A stretch of 64,000 nucleotides of DNA from Shewanella intestini (GTDB lineage Bacteria > Pseudomonadota > Gammaproteobacteria > Enterobacterales > Shewanellaceae): NCBI RefSeq assembly GCF_018221465.1, contig NZ_JAAIKR010000012.1:1-64000 (forward strand), read 5' to 3'. This document shows, piece by piece, positions 1-6,818 of this stretch. Every line of letters starts with the position of its first letter. The stretch's first letter is position 1. The notes beneath the pieces were generated by a model. That model did no database searches. It was given only the letters and a program-made list of their open reading frames with translations, and was not told where the DNA came from. The translations under genes and the position numbers were made by a program.

Positions 1-130
1 GCCACGCTCGGTGTAGATTCTCAGGTTCGAGCAATTGTTGAAATAAATCGCTGTTGAAGGCCGGTTGCATATCAATACGCTGCCGATAGTAATCGTCTGG
101 CGACGTAGTGGGTATCGACAAGTTTGACAA
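1..130 (-). CDS. Group II intron-encoded reverse transcriptase/maturase, N-terminus only
   Basis: Forty-three codons are visible, starting from a TTG at 128-130 that follows a strong GGAGGAG ribosome binding site. The protein then reads into PAFNSDLFQQLLEPENLHRAW, close to the conserved opening of LtrA-like intron proteins, where a 'DLF..LL.PENL..AW' segment precedes the reverse transcriptase domain. In this family the protein binds its intron RNA, aids splicing and copies the intron into new DNA sites. The catalytic YADD region lies outside the window, so activity cannot be judged. An ATG 19 codons later is an alternative start, but it has no comparable ribosome binding site. Confidence 0.85.
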   Translation of the reverse strand, partial: MSNLSIPTTSPDDYYRQRIDMQPAFNSDLFQQLLEPENLHRAW

Positions 131-676
131 GACTCCTCCTTCTTCTAAATGTTCAGGCCTTCACCATGTACCCACTACACTGACACGGGGTATGCTATCC
201 CATCCATTACGATGGGCGTTGGGCTACTATGCCGTCTGCTGACTTCTGCTTAATCACATGCCAAGTTACCCCGTCATGCGCTATCGGTTTTCATCTGGTT
301 CGCTCTTTTCAGTCGATGAAGTTGAAAAGCCAAGGCACTTGTAAACCAGAGCCTCACTGGTTAATGACCGATCGCGTGTTAAACAGATCTCCCCAGATAA
401 GAGCATGAACTTTCTTTGCACTGCTGCATCATTTACGGTGGCCATTAGATCACGTGGTTTCGTCGTCTTGTGCCAACTCTCCTCTAGCCTACGCCTCATA
501 TGATGTTCTTGTTCATCAGCTCGCAAATTTGCTAGCGGCTTCCTTTAGACCAACCCTCACGGATAAGCCCTTGCCATTCGCTAGTAGTTAACGTTTAATA
601 ACAGCATGTTATTGAACGGTGACCTTCCTACAGAGGACTTTCACCTCATTAGTTCATGCCCATGCTGGGCGTACAC
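1..676 (-). mobile_element. Group II intron, 5' half (partial, runs off the left edge)
   Basis: Read on the minus strand from about 676, the sequence begins GTGTACGCCCAGCATGGGC, then has a GAGGTGAAAGTCCTC hairpin (about 629-615) and further RNA-domain-like segments such as the CATATGAGGC stretch near 500. Next comes the run AGAAGTCAGCAGACGGCATA (about 250-231), a stretch I associate with the leader just before intron-encoded reverse transcriptases. A reverse transcriptase reading frame follows and leaves the window. The 5' end deviates slightly from the usual GTGYG start; the true first base could be 676 or 674. The intron starts exactly where the attC site at 677-754 loses its outer box, so it appears inserted in that attC. 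Open frames inside 281-526 and 606-809 are not genes. I did not assign the intron class. Confidence 0.85.
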
Positions 677-754
677 AAGCAAAGGCACAATCGCCCGCAA
701 AAGACGCGGGCTGGACGCCCACTGCGTTCGCGCCTGTGCTTTGGGCGTTATATG
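677..754 (+). other. Integron attC recombination site, outer (R'') end replaced by the intron
   Basis: The left arm AAGCAAAGGCACA (677-689) pairs with the right arm TGTGCTTTGGGCGTTATATG (735-753). The left arm has one extra G (CAAAGGCACA against CAAAGCACA), like the extrahelical base that marks the recombined strand of attC sites. Between the arms lies a GC-rich hairpin (GCCCGC/GCGGGC). The right end has the GTTATAT core just before the cassette start codon. The matching ATATAAC at the left end is missing because intron sequence begins there. The downstream attC at 1119 still has that box and shows what it should look like. Confidence 0.8.
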
Positions 755-769
755 CTTTAAGGGAGTTAG

Positions 770-1114
770 ATGTTTAAATCAGAGGATGATTACCTTTCCA
801 AACTTTTAAAAAGTGGTGATGTATCACATCAAAAACATGCCGTATTAGATGCAATAGAAAAAGGTGGGGTCTGGGAGGAATGTGTTGAATGGCGCATTTC
901 TACTTATACCGAGACAAGTATTTCCCCTGAAAAATTTAAAGATGAAGACTGGTTTAGAGTTGTGGTCAAATGTGACTATGAATTCAGTTGTGTATGTCCA
1001 ACTGTTGATCGCGCATTAGAAATGGTAGCTTTATACCAGCAACTCATTTTTAAATTATTTCGTCAAGTTGGCTGGCCATCTTGGGCAACAAGTAACTCTG
1101 TTGAACCTGAGTAA
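770..1114 (+). CDS. Integron gene cassette protein, unknown function
   Basis: I do not recognise this 114-residue protein. It is soluble, with no signal peptide or membrane segment. The N-terminal half is charged (MFKSEDDYLSKLLKSGDV), the middle has Trp/Glu-rich strands (GGVWEECVEWRIS), and CDYEFSCVC holds three cysteines near residues 70-77. A hydrophobic helix (ALEMVALYQQLIFKLF) lies near the C-terminus. The start codon is 16 bases after the attC core and the stop is 5 bases before the next attC, the layout of a cassette. Integron cassettes often encode small unknown, toxin-antitoxin or phage-defence proteins; nothing here selects among these. There is no partner gene in the cassette. Confidence 0.7.
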   Translation: MFKSEDDYLSKLLKSGDVSHQKHAVLDAIEKGGVWEECVEWRISTYTETSISPEKFKDEDWFRVVVKCDYEFSCVCPTVDRALEMVALYQQLIFKLFRQVGWPSWATSNSVEPE

Positions 1115-1118
1115 GTCA

Positions 1119-1204
1119 GCATATAACAAGAGACTATGGCGTCAAACAGCTGGCTGTGCTCGTTCCTCGCTAATTTTAACCAGCTATTTTAGTCCGCTTA
1201 ATGC
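1119..1204 (+). other. Second integron attC site, decayed right end
   Basis: Five bases after the cassette stop, GCATATAACAAG (1119-1130) gives the outer attC box. Inside it GACTA (1132-1136) pairs with TAGTC (1190-1194), and AGCTGG (1148-1153) pairs with CCAGCT (1180-1185). The expected right core GCGTTATATGC appears only as GCTTAATGC (1196-1204). The site is therefore recognisable but degenerate, as might be expected for the last cassette of an array, beyond which no further cassette is visible. Confidence 0.65.
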
Positions 1205-1488
1205 AGGCATTACCGTATATCCGATTGCCATATCTACCCTAATACCAAAAGTCACTTTTAGAATTTAGCTTTAAAACGTTTATGTCCAGAAGTGCTCAAA
1301 CTTTATTATTAAAAAATAACTTTCATGCTCAGATAAATTATCAAACTATTGCCTTATCACCTTTCAAGAAAACGCTAATTTTTTTATCAATGTTTATTAT
1401 GGTCGCACAACTGGACGAGTGGTTGGTTGATTGGTTGGTCGATGGATTGATTGCTTGATTGCTTAATTGGTTGATTGGTTAATTGGTT

Positions 1489-1590
1489 GGTTGATTGGTT
1501 GATTGGTTGATTGGTTGATTGGTTGATTGGTTGATTGGTTGATTGGTTGATTGGTTGATTGGTTGATTGGTTGATTGGTTGATTGGTTGA
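1489..1590. repeat. Tandem array of the 8-bp unit GGTTGATT, about 12.7 copies
   Basis: A perfect run of GGTTGATT is preceded from about 1420 by degenerate copies of the same unit (GGTTGGTT, GCTTGATT, GGTTAATT). There are no spacers, so it is not a CRISPR array, and no gene spans it. The rest of the gene-free stretch 1205-1716 holds only AT-rich sequence and the terminator at 1626-1658. Confidence 0.95.
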
Positions 1591-1625
1591 GCATCAACTT
1601 AAGCGTTGAATTTGGCGACAAAAAC

Positions 1626-1658
1626 AAAAAGGAATAACCAAATGGTTATTCCTTTTTT
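1626..1658. terminator. Bidirectional intrinsic terminator
   Basis: Arms GGAATAACCA (1631-1640) and TGGTTATTCC (1643-1652) are perfectly complementary, with an A-tract before and a T-tract after. It can end transcripts of the minus-strand gene at 1717-2160 and any read-through from the cassette. Confidence 0.85.
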
Positions 1659-1716
1659 CGTAACATAACGACGCTTCAATGGCAGCTAACAAGGTTATCG
1701 CCGTTACCGATAATCG

Positions 1717-2160
1717 CTAATCCATGTCGTCTAGATTGTCGCCCATATCGTCGAAATCTTCGTCTTTTTCATCGTCATCAGTGTCGACATAATCCTCAAC
1801 CTCTGCCACTGGCTCAGCCTCTTCATCTGGCTTTGCTTTGGGCTTCGGTGCAGGGCCGCTATCTGGTATGTCTGAGGCATCAAATCGGGAAAGGTTTGCA
1901 GCAACAAACGCCTGACGACTTTTCTCCCATGCATGCAAATAACTGTCTTTAGCTGCCTGAGTTTGCGCATCATCTAATTCATACAAGTTGGGTTTAACTA
2001 TGTCTTCTACAAACTCAATGATGGCGTCACGGCCACTGTGATAAAAATATAATCTGCCAGGTGAGGCTTCAGGTAATCGTCCATCATAAATCACCACGGT
2101 ATTGCCTCTAACGGTGCGTAACTCACCAAACCAAAGCTGTTTTGTCGCTTTATTAAACAT
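1717..2160 (-). CDS. Conserved hypothetical protein with acidic tail
   Basis: This is about 147 residues. The N-terminal half (MFNKATKQLWFGELRTVRGN...) looks like a small beta-rich globular domain. Residues about 95-115 are a Pro/Lys/Ala linker. The last 35 residues are almost all Asp and Glu, ending DDMGDNLDDMD. Such a tail often serves as a protein- or cation-binding extension, but no function can be assigned. The GTG four codons upstream lies directly against the GAAGG ribosome site, so the ATG at 2160, about 11 bases from it, is the better start. The gene stands alone, with its own terminator at 1626-1658. Confidence 0.7.
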   Translation of the reverse strand: MFNKATKQLWFGELRTVRGNTVVIYDGRLPEASPGRLYFYHSGRDAIIEFVEDIVKPNLYELDDAQTQAAKDSYLHAWEKSRQAFVAANLSRFDASDIPDSGPAPKPKAKPDEEAEPVAEVEDYVDTDDDEKDEDFDDMGDNLDDMD

Positions 2161-2411
2161 ATATGCTAACACCCTTCAATCAACACATACTGGAAACAGA
2201 AAACGTTATTGTTAATAATAACTGCCGATAAATATCATTGTTGATGGCGGTAAAATTGAGCAAAACATCGCGAAAAAACCACCGTGTTCAACATGGTCAA
2301 ATTTAGCAAAATAATTCTCAGGATCAAGCCCTGAAAGTTATTTTTTTACGGCTGAATGTCATCTCTTTGACTTCGCGCAATCGCCTTTTATATTCCGTGT
2401 GCGATTGCGCA

Positions 2412-3293
2412 TTAAACAGGGTCTTGGTGCACAATCACATGCGCATCATCAAATAAGTCTGCCACTCGGGCTTCAACGGCATCGGCAATGTCATGGGCGT
2501 GCACTAATGCTAAATTACCGTCCAGCTCTAAATGCATTTGCACAAATGTGGTGTTACCTGCTTCGCGGGTGCGTAGGTCATGAATGCCCTTTACTTGCGG
2601 GTCTTGGTTAACGACATCAATAATCTGCTGGCGAGCTTGCGGGCCTAATTCACGATCAAGTAGGTTTTGAATTGAACGGTAGCCAAGACTCACAGCTTGT
2701 TGACCAATAAAAATAGCAATGGCAACGGCAAACAGACCATCAGCCCACCACCAGCCATATTGGGCTAATACTAACGCTAACAGCACAGCGCCGTTGAGCA
2801 ATAAGTCTGACTTATAGTGCAAAGCGTCAGCCTCAATAACGGTGCTATTGGTTTTGGCTAAGGCTTTTTTCTGCAGCATGACCAAGCCTAATGTCATCAA
2901 AATTGCAACAAGTGACACCACAACCCCCAAGGTTGCTTGGGTAACAGCAACGGGGTTAATCAACTTATCACCACCATAAAACAACAGTAAAAAAGCCGAA
3001 CCTAAGATAAATGCCGATTGGGCTAACGCCGCCAATGGTTCTGCTTTGCCGTGGCCGTAACGATGCTCGCTATCAGGTGGCACAATGGCATAACGGATAG
3101 CAATAAAGTTGACAATAGAAGCAAGGGCATCAGCAAAGGAGTCAGTTAATGACGCTAACATACTGGCTGAGCCAGAATACATCCACGCAATAAGCTTAAG
3201 TACAATTAAACTAAAGGCGGTGATAACGGCAGCACGGCTGGCAAGTTTGACCCAAAACTCATATTCAGACGCGGATTTTGAAGGTGGATTCAT
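2412..3293 (-). CDS. fieF: Cation diffusion facilitator FieF/YiiP (zinc/iron efflux)
   Basis: This inner-membrane proton antiporter exports divalent metals such as Zn and Fe from the cytoplasm. The protein, about 293 residues, follows E. coli FieF along its length. The intramembrane metal site is intact: D51 and D55 in SLTDSFADAL, and H159 and D163 in ALHYKSDLLLN. The motif HRYGHGKAE follows the second membrane segment. The C-terminal cytoplasmic domain carries HDLRTREAGNTTF and ends in HVIVHQDP, including its binuclear-site histidines. The start is taken at the ATG giving MNPPSKS; a TTG 13 codons upstream adds a tail the family lacks. It lies downstream of cpxP in the same direction, the order also found in E. 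coli. Confidence 0.93.
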   Translation of the reverse strand: MNPPSKSASEYEFWVKLASRAAVITAFSLIVLKLIAWMYSGSASMLASLTDSFADALASIVNFIAIRYAIVPPDSEHRYGHGKAEPLAALAQSAFILGSAFLLLFYGGDKLINPVAVTQATLGVVVSLVAILMTLGLVMLQKKALAKTNSTVIEADALHYKSDLLLNGAVLLALVLAQYGWWWADGLFAVAIAIFIGQQAVSLGYRSIQNLLDRELGPQARQQIIDVVNQDPQVKGIHDLRTREAGNTTFVQMHLELDGNLALVHAHDIADAVEARVADLFDDAHVIVHQDPV

Positions 3294-3480
3294 AATAAAG
3301 AAAGCCCAAGTAGCAGAGGTGTATTGCAACAAAATATAGCGCTGCGGTGACGATTAAGCGATAAAGTTTACCATTTTCACCCGACGTTTATCGGACAAGA
3401 TGGGATTATTTATCCATAACCTTATCAGGACAAAATTTACCATTAATAGATATGAGCATAATCAAAAAAACACGTCCAAA

Positions 3481-3548
3481 AGTCATCAGTCATCAGTCAT
3501 CAGTCATCAGTCATCAGTCATCAGTCATCAGTCATCAGTCATCAGTCA
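3481..3548. repeat. Tandem array of the 7-bp unit AGTCATC, about 9.7 copies
   Basis: This is a perfect head-to-tail array with no spacers, in the gap between fieF and cpxP. The open frame crossing it on the plus strand is only the repeat read as peptide and is not a gene. The stretch 3294-3708 otherwise contains the fieF promoter region and the cpxP terminator. Confidence 0.95.
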
Positions 3549-3600
3549 AGCATCAAACCTCTTGAGGTTAACAGTAAGAAATAAAGCACAGAAAAAATCG

Positions 3601-3627
3601 AAAAAAGCCACAATAACAATTGTGGCT
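3601..3627 (-). terminator. Intrinsic terminator of cpxP
   Basis: Arms AGCCACAA (3606-3613) and TTGTGGCT (3620-3627) form the stem. On the minus strand it is followed by a run of six T. It lies about 80 bases past the cpxP stop. Confidence 0.85.
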
Positions 3628-3708
3628 TCGCTGCAATAAAGGCTATCAACAACGGATAATTTATGTCATATAACGACGTCTGGGGAGGAGCATCGTTATT
3701 ACACAAGA

Positions 3709-4188
3709 TTATCTATGATGACGACGTTTGCCTTTAGTTAGCATCTTTTTGAACTTCTCTTGTTGCTCAGCATCTAGCAGGTTGTAAATTTCGTTTTGCA
3801 TTCTTAACTTGTCTAGCATTTGCTGCTCAGATTTCGCTTGATGTGCTTCAATGATTAATTGGGCTTGCGTTGCATCAAAGCTAGGTGCGGTGACTAAATC
3901 CACAATATGTTGTTGATGCTCATCTCTAGCTGCTTCTTTGTCTTCTTTTGACGTCGTAGTCGTGTACTTACCGACAATGGCTTTAACTTGCGTTTTTTGT
4001 TCGTCTGTTAATGACAAACGACGCAACATTTTATGCATTGAGTGATGTTTTTTGCCATGATGCTTAGCCTGTTTTTCTGTCTTTTGGGGGCTTACCTGAG
4101 CCGTATCTTGGGCAAAGACAGGTGACATAACAAAGCTTGAACCAACTAATACAGCAACTGCAGTGGCAATCGATAAACCTTTACTCAT
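3709..4188 (-). CDS. cpxP: CpxP/Spy-family periplasmic stress protein
   Basis: This 159-residue protein has a signal peptide ending VFA-Q near residue 27. The mature part is a His/Lys-rich segment (AKHHGKKHHSMHK) followed by helices with two copies of the LTxxQ-type motif, LTDEQ at 60-64 and LDAEQ near the end. The C-terminus is very basic and His-rich (KGKRRHHR). CpxP binds the CpxA sensor and holds it off until misfolded envelope proteins titrate it away; Spy acts as a periplasmic chaperone. The position next to cpxRA and fieF, and the CpxR box upstream, favour CpxP. The ribosome site AAGGA lies just before ATG. The His-rich ends may bind metals, which would fit the neighbouring fieF. Confidence 0.88.
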   Translation of the reverse strand: MSKGLSIATAVAVLVGSSFVMSPVFAQDTAQVSPQKTEKQAKHHGKKHHSMHKMLRRLSLTDEQKTQVKAIVGKYTTTTSKEDKEAARDEHQQHIVDLVTAPSFDATQAQLIIEAHQAKSEQQMLDKLRMQNEIYNLLDAEQQEKFKKMLTKGKRRHHR

Positions 4189-4292
4189 AATCGTGTCCTT
4201 TTGGTATTACATTCAATTAAGGGGGCTTGAACAAATTCAATTAACTTGAGGCTCATCTTAGCAGTGGCAATGTCAAACAGCGTGTCCAAAGC

Positions 4293-4307
4293 GTAAAGCA
4301 ATGTAAA
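4293..4307. promoter_or_regulatory. CpxR binding box upstream of cpxP
   Basis: GTAAAGCAATGTAAA matches the CpxR consensus GTAAA-N5-GTAAA exactly. It lies 105 bases before the cpxP start, inside the 412-base gap between cpxP and the divergent thioredoxin-CcdA gene, so it could serve either gene. I saw no other complete box in this gap, which otherwise shows AT-rich sequence and no convincing gene. Confidence 0.75.
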
Positions 4308-4600
4308 GCTAACCCCAGCACAAATAACAATACCAGCATCCACTGCCGCCTTATAAAAACCACAACAGACATTAACCATCGCCTAGCATTTGAAATAGCA
4401 AACCATTGAAACTCTAATTTAGCGACAGCCCTTATCTCGTCTCATTTAGCAGATTTTCAAATTAATTTTTTAACAACTCACCAAAAACTCTACATAAGCA
4501 AAATATTTATGCGAGGTAGCTAACAAATAGCCAACTAAAAGATTAACGTTTACCACCATCAACTTAAAATAGATCGCATACACCCCATTTGAGATTCATC

Positions 4601-6007
4601 ATGTATAAATTGCTCGCTAATATTTTCATTATATTAACAACGTTGACATTGAGCGGTATGGCTCAAGCGCAAAACAGCCAAGATCCATTATGGGTCAGCC
4701 ACAAAACCGATGGCCAACCTGAAGTAAAATTACATTTTTTTTGGTCACAAACCTGTCCTCATTGCCGTGAAGCTCACCCTTTTATCGACGCCTTAGCCGA
4801 GCGAGTCGACTGGATAGAGCTTGATGATTACCTTATTAGCGAACAAGGCAACGTTGATAAACTGATGGCAATGGGCGAAAAAACCGGCGTTGAGCCTCGC
4901 TCAGTGCCTTACTTTGCCGTCTGCGGTGAAGCCATTGTGGGTTACAACAGCCATGACGTGACAGGGCGGTTTATTATCGAACGTTTAGAGGCGTGTTATC
5001 ACCAATCTGGCGGCACGGGCGTAGTGGGCGATAGCCTTGATGACTTTTTTAGCCAAACCACCAGTGCTGAGCAGCCATTTTTTGGCACCTGCTCAGAGAC
5101 AGGCGATACTGCCAACACTGACGCCAGCGCTTGTGGCATGGACAACACTAGCGCAGCACCTGCAGTGCAACCCGTTGATATTCCCTTTATTGGCGCAGTT
5201 CATCCTGAGAAAATGTCTTTACCGCTACTGACAGTCGTACTCGGTGGTGTTGATGCATTTAATCCGTGTGCATTTTTCGTTTTATTATTTTTACTCAGCA
5301 TTATGGTCAACGCTGGCAGTCGTAAACGCATGTTATTAGTCGGCGGCATATTTGTGTTTTTCTCCGGCTTTATTTATTTCATCTTTATGAGCGCTTGGTT
5401 AAACCTATTCCAACTACTGGGCGGCAGTGACGGCGGCATTATTATTACCTGTGCCGGTTTGTTGGCATTGGTCGCTGCGGTGGTGAATATAAAAGACTTT
5501 TTCTATGGCCGCGGTGACGTGAGTTTATCAATGTCAGTCGAAAATCGAGGCAGTTTAATCAAACGCATGGGCAAATTGTCTAAAGCCAGTTCACTGCCAA
5601 CCATGATTGTGGGCTCGACTGTCTTGGCTATTTTGGCCAATGCTTATGAACTATTGTGCACTGCCGGCTTCCCGATGATTTACACTTCGGTGCTTTCAAT
5701 GGCCAACTTAGACACCGCTGAACGCTACATGTATCTTGTGGCCTATAACATTGTCTACGTGATTCCATTGGCGACCATTGTGATTGTGTTCTCAGCAACC
5801 CTTGGTAAACGTAAACTGACCGAAAAAGAAGGCGAAGTGCTTAAGCTGATGTCCGGTATCATGATGTTTGGTTTAGGCAGTATGTTAGTGCTAGACCCTG
5901 ATACCTTGCAAAACCCGGTCGTTTCTATTGGTTTGATTTTAGGTTCCATTGTACTGACATTGATTGTCAGTAAAGTCAAAAATAGCTTACTTAAAAACAA
6001 TGGCTAA
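4601..6007 (+). CDS. Periplasmic thioredoxin-like domain fused to CcdA/DsbD-like membrane domain
   Basis: The protein has about 468 residues: a signal peptide to about residue 23, then a thioredoxin-fold domain with the active site CPHC in FFWSQTCPHCREAHPF and a cis-proline region SVPYF. A Cys/Ser-rich linker (TCSETG, ACGMD) follows. The second half has about seven membrane segments, with the CcdA/DsbD-type cysteine in FNPCAFFVLL and a partner cysteine in LLCTAGFP. The likely role is to carry electrons from cytoplasmic thioredoxin across the membrane to periplasmic disulfides. DsbD has its alpha and gamma domains at opposite ends and is arranged differently. The ATG at 4601 is preferred over a TTG four codons earlier. 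Its position between cpxP and cpxR suggests a role in envelope stress. Confidence 0.8.
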   Translation: MYKLLANIFIILTTLTLSGMAQAQNSQDPLWVSHKTDGQPEVKLHFFWSQTCPHCREAHPFIDALAERVDWIELDDYLISEQGNVDKLMAMGEKTGVEPRSVPYFAVCGEAIVGYNSHDVTGRFIIERLEACYHQSGGTGVVGDSLDDFFSQTTSAEQPFFGTCSETGDTANTDASACGMDNTSAAPAVQPVDIPFIGAVHPEKMSLPLLTVVLGGVDAFNPCAFFVLLFLLSIMVNAGSRKRMLLVGGIFVFFSGFIYFIFMSAWLNLFQLLGGSDGGIIITCAGLLALVAAVVNIKDFFYGRGDVSLSMSVENRGSLIKRMGKLSKASSLPTMIVGSTVLAILANAYELLCTAGFPMIYTSVLSMANLDTAERYMYLVAYNIVYVIPLATIVIVFSATLGKRKLTEKEGEVLKLMSGIMMFGLGSMLVLDPDTLQNPVVSIGLILGSIVLTLIVSKVKNSLLKNNG

Positions 6008-6030
6008 GCTGGCGTTGCGTTTGTAAAATA

Positions 6031-6065
6031 GTGCAATGTTGATTTCCTTCATGTCAGCATTGCGC
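6031..6065. other. Hairpin between the thioredoxin-CcdA gene and cpxR
   Basis: GTGCAATGTTGA (6031-6042) pairs with TCAGCATTGCGC (6054-6065) with two G-T pairs. There is no strong T-tract, only GTTTTG further on, so it may be a weak terminator or attenuator before cpxR. Confidence 0.45.
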
Positions 6066-6128
6066 TAAAGTTTTGCCACTCACTACATGCGTTTAGTTAC
6101 CTCATTGCAGCTATTTGTAAGGAACTCA

Positions 6129-6818
6129 ATGAACCGTATTTTACTTGTCGATGATGACATTGGTCTGTCAGAACTTCTAACCCAACTACTTGAGCTAGAA
6201 GGCTTTAACTTAAGCCAAGCCTATGACGGTGAACAAGGGCTTGAAATGGCATTACAGTCAAATTACGACTTAATCCTTTTAGATGTCATGCTGCCTAAGC
6301 TAAATGGCTTTGATGTGCTTAAAGCGTTACGCCGAGAAACCAGTACCCCAGTATTAATGCTCACAGCCCGAGGTGATGAAATTGATCGCGTAGTGGGGCT
6401 TGAAATTGGCGCAGACGATTACTTACCTAAACCGTTTAATGACCGTGAATTAATTGCCCGCATAAAGGCCATTTTACGCCGTTCACAAATTGTGGACACA
6501 GAACTGAATAACCAACAAGACAACATCCAAATGGGTGATTTAATCCTGGATAAAAATCGCCAAGAAGTGTTTTGTAATGAACGTCCCATTGTATTAACAG
6601 GCACTGAGTTTTTATTGTTATATCACTTAATTAATCGAGCCGGCGAGCTTGTTACTAAGGAGCAATTAAGCGAACTAGTGTTAGGTAAAAAATTAATGCC
6701 TTTTGATCGCAGTATCGACATGCATTTATCAAATGTGCGTAAAAAGATCCCTGATCGTACCGATGGCAGACCCCGGGTGAAAACCTTGCGTGGTAAAGGT
6801 TATATCTGGTTACCTTAA
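6129..6818 (+). CDS. cpxR: Response regulator CpxR (OmpR family)
   Basis: This DNA-binding regulator of the envelope stress response has about 229 residues. The receiver domain has the acidic pair D8-D9, phospho-acceptor D52 in LILLDVMLP, the switch threonine in LMLTARGDE and lysine in LPKPF. The winged-helix domain ends KTLRGKGYIWLP, typical of OmpR-type proteins. The start is set at the ATG preceded by AAGGAA six bases upstream. A start 14 codons earlier would add a tail that receiver domains lack. Its stop overlaps the cpxA start by one base, so the two are translationally coupled. Confidence 0.92.
   Translation: MNRILLVDDDIGLSELLTQLLELEGFNLSQAYDGEQGLEMALQSNYDLILLDVMLPKLNGFDVLKALRRETSTPVLMLTARGDEIDRVVGLEIGADDYLPKPFNDRELIARIKAILRRSQIVDTELNNQQDNIQMGDLILDKNRQEVFCNERPIVLTGTEFLLLYHLINRAGELVTKEQLSELVLGKKLMPFDRSIDMHLSNVRKKIPDRTDGRPRVKTLRGKGYIWLP

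Noticed and set aside
281-809. Two short open frames on both strands (281-526 minus, 606-809 plus)
   Set aside because: They fall inside the group II intron RNA and the attC site; their protein sequences have no family features.
1068-1268. Plus-strand open frame after the cassette gene
   Set aside because: It overlaps the end of the cassette gene in another frame and reads through the attC.
3400-3639. Plus-strand open frame over the 7-bp repeats
   Set aside because: It is mostly the repeat read as peptide (SHQSSVISHQSS), without a ribosome site.
4185-4379. Minus-strand 64-residue frame between cpxP and the thioredoxin-CcdA gene
   Set aside because: It spans the CpxR box and the cpxP promoter region and has no recognisable domain.
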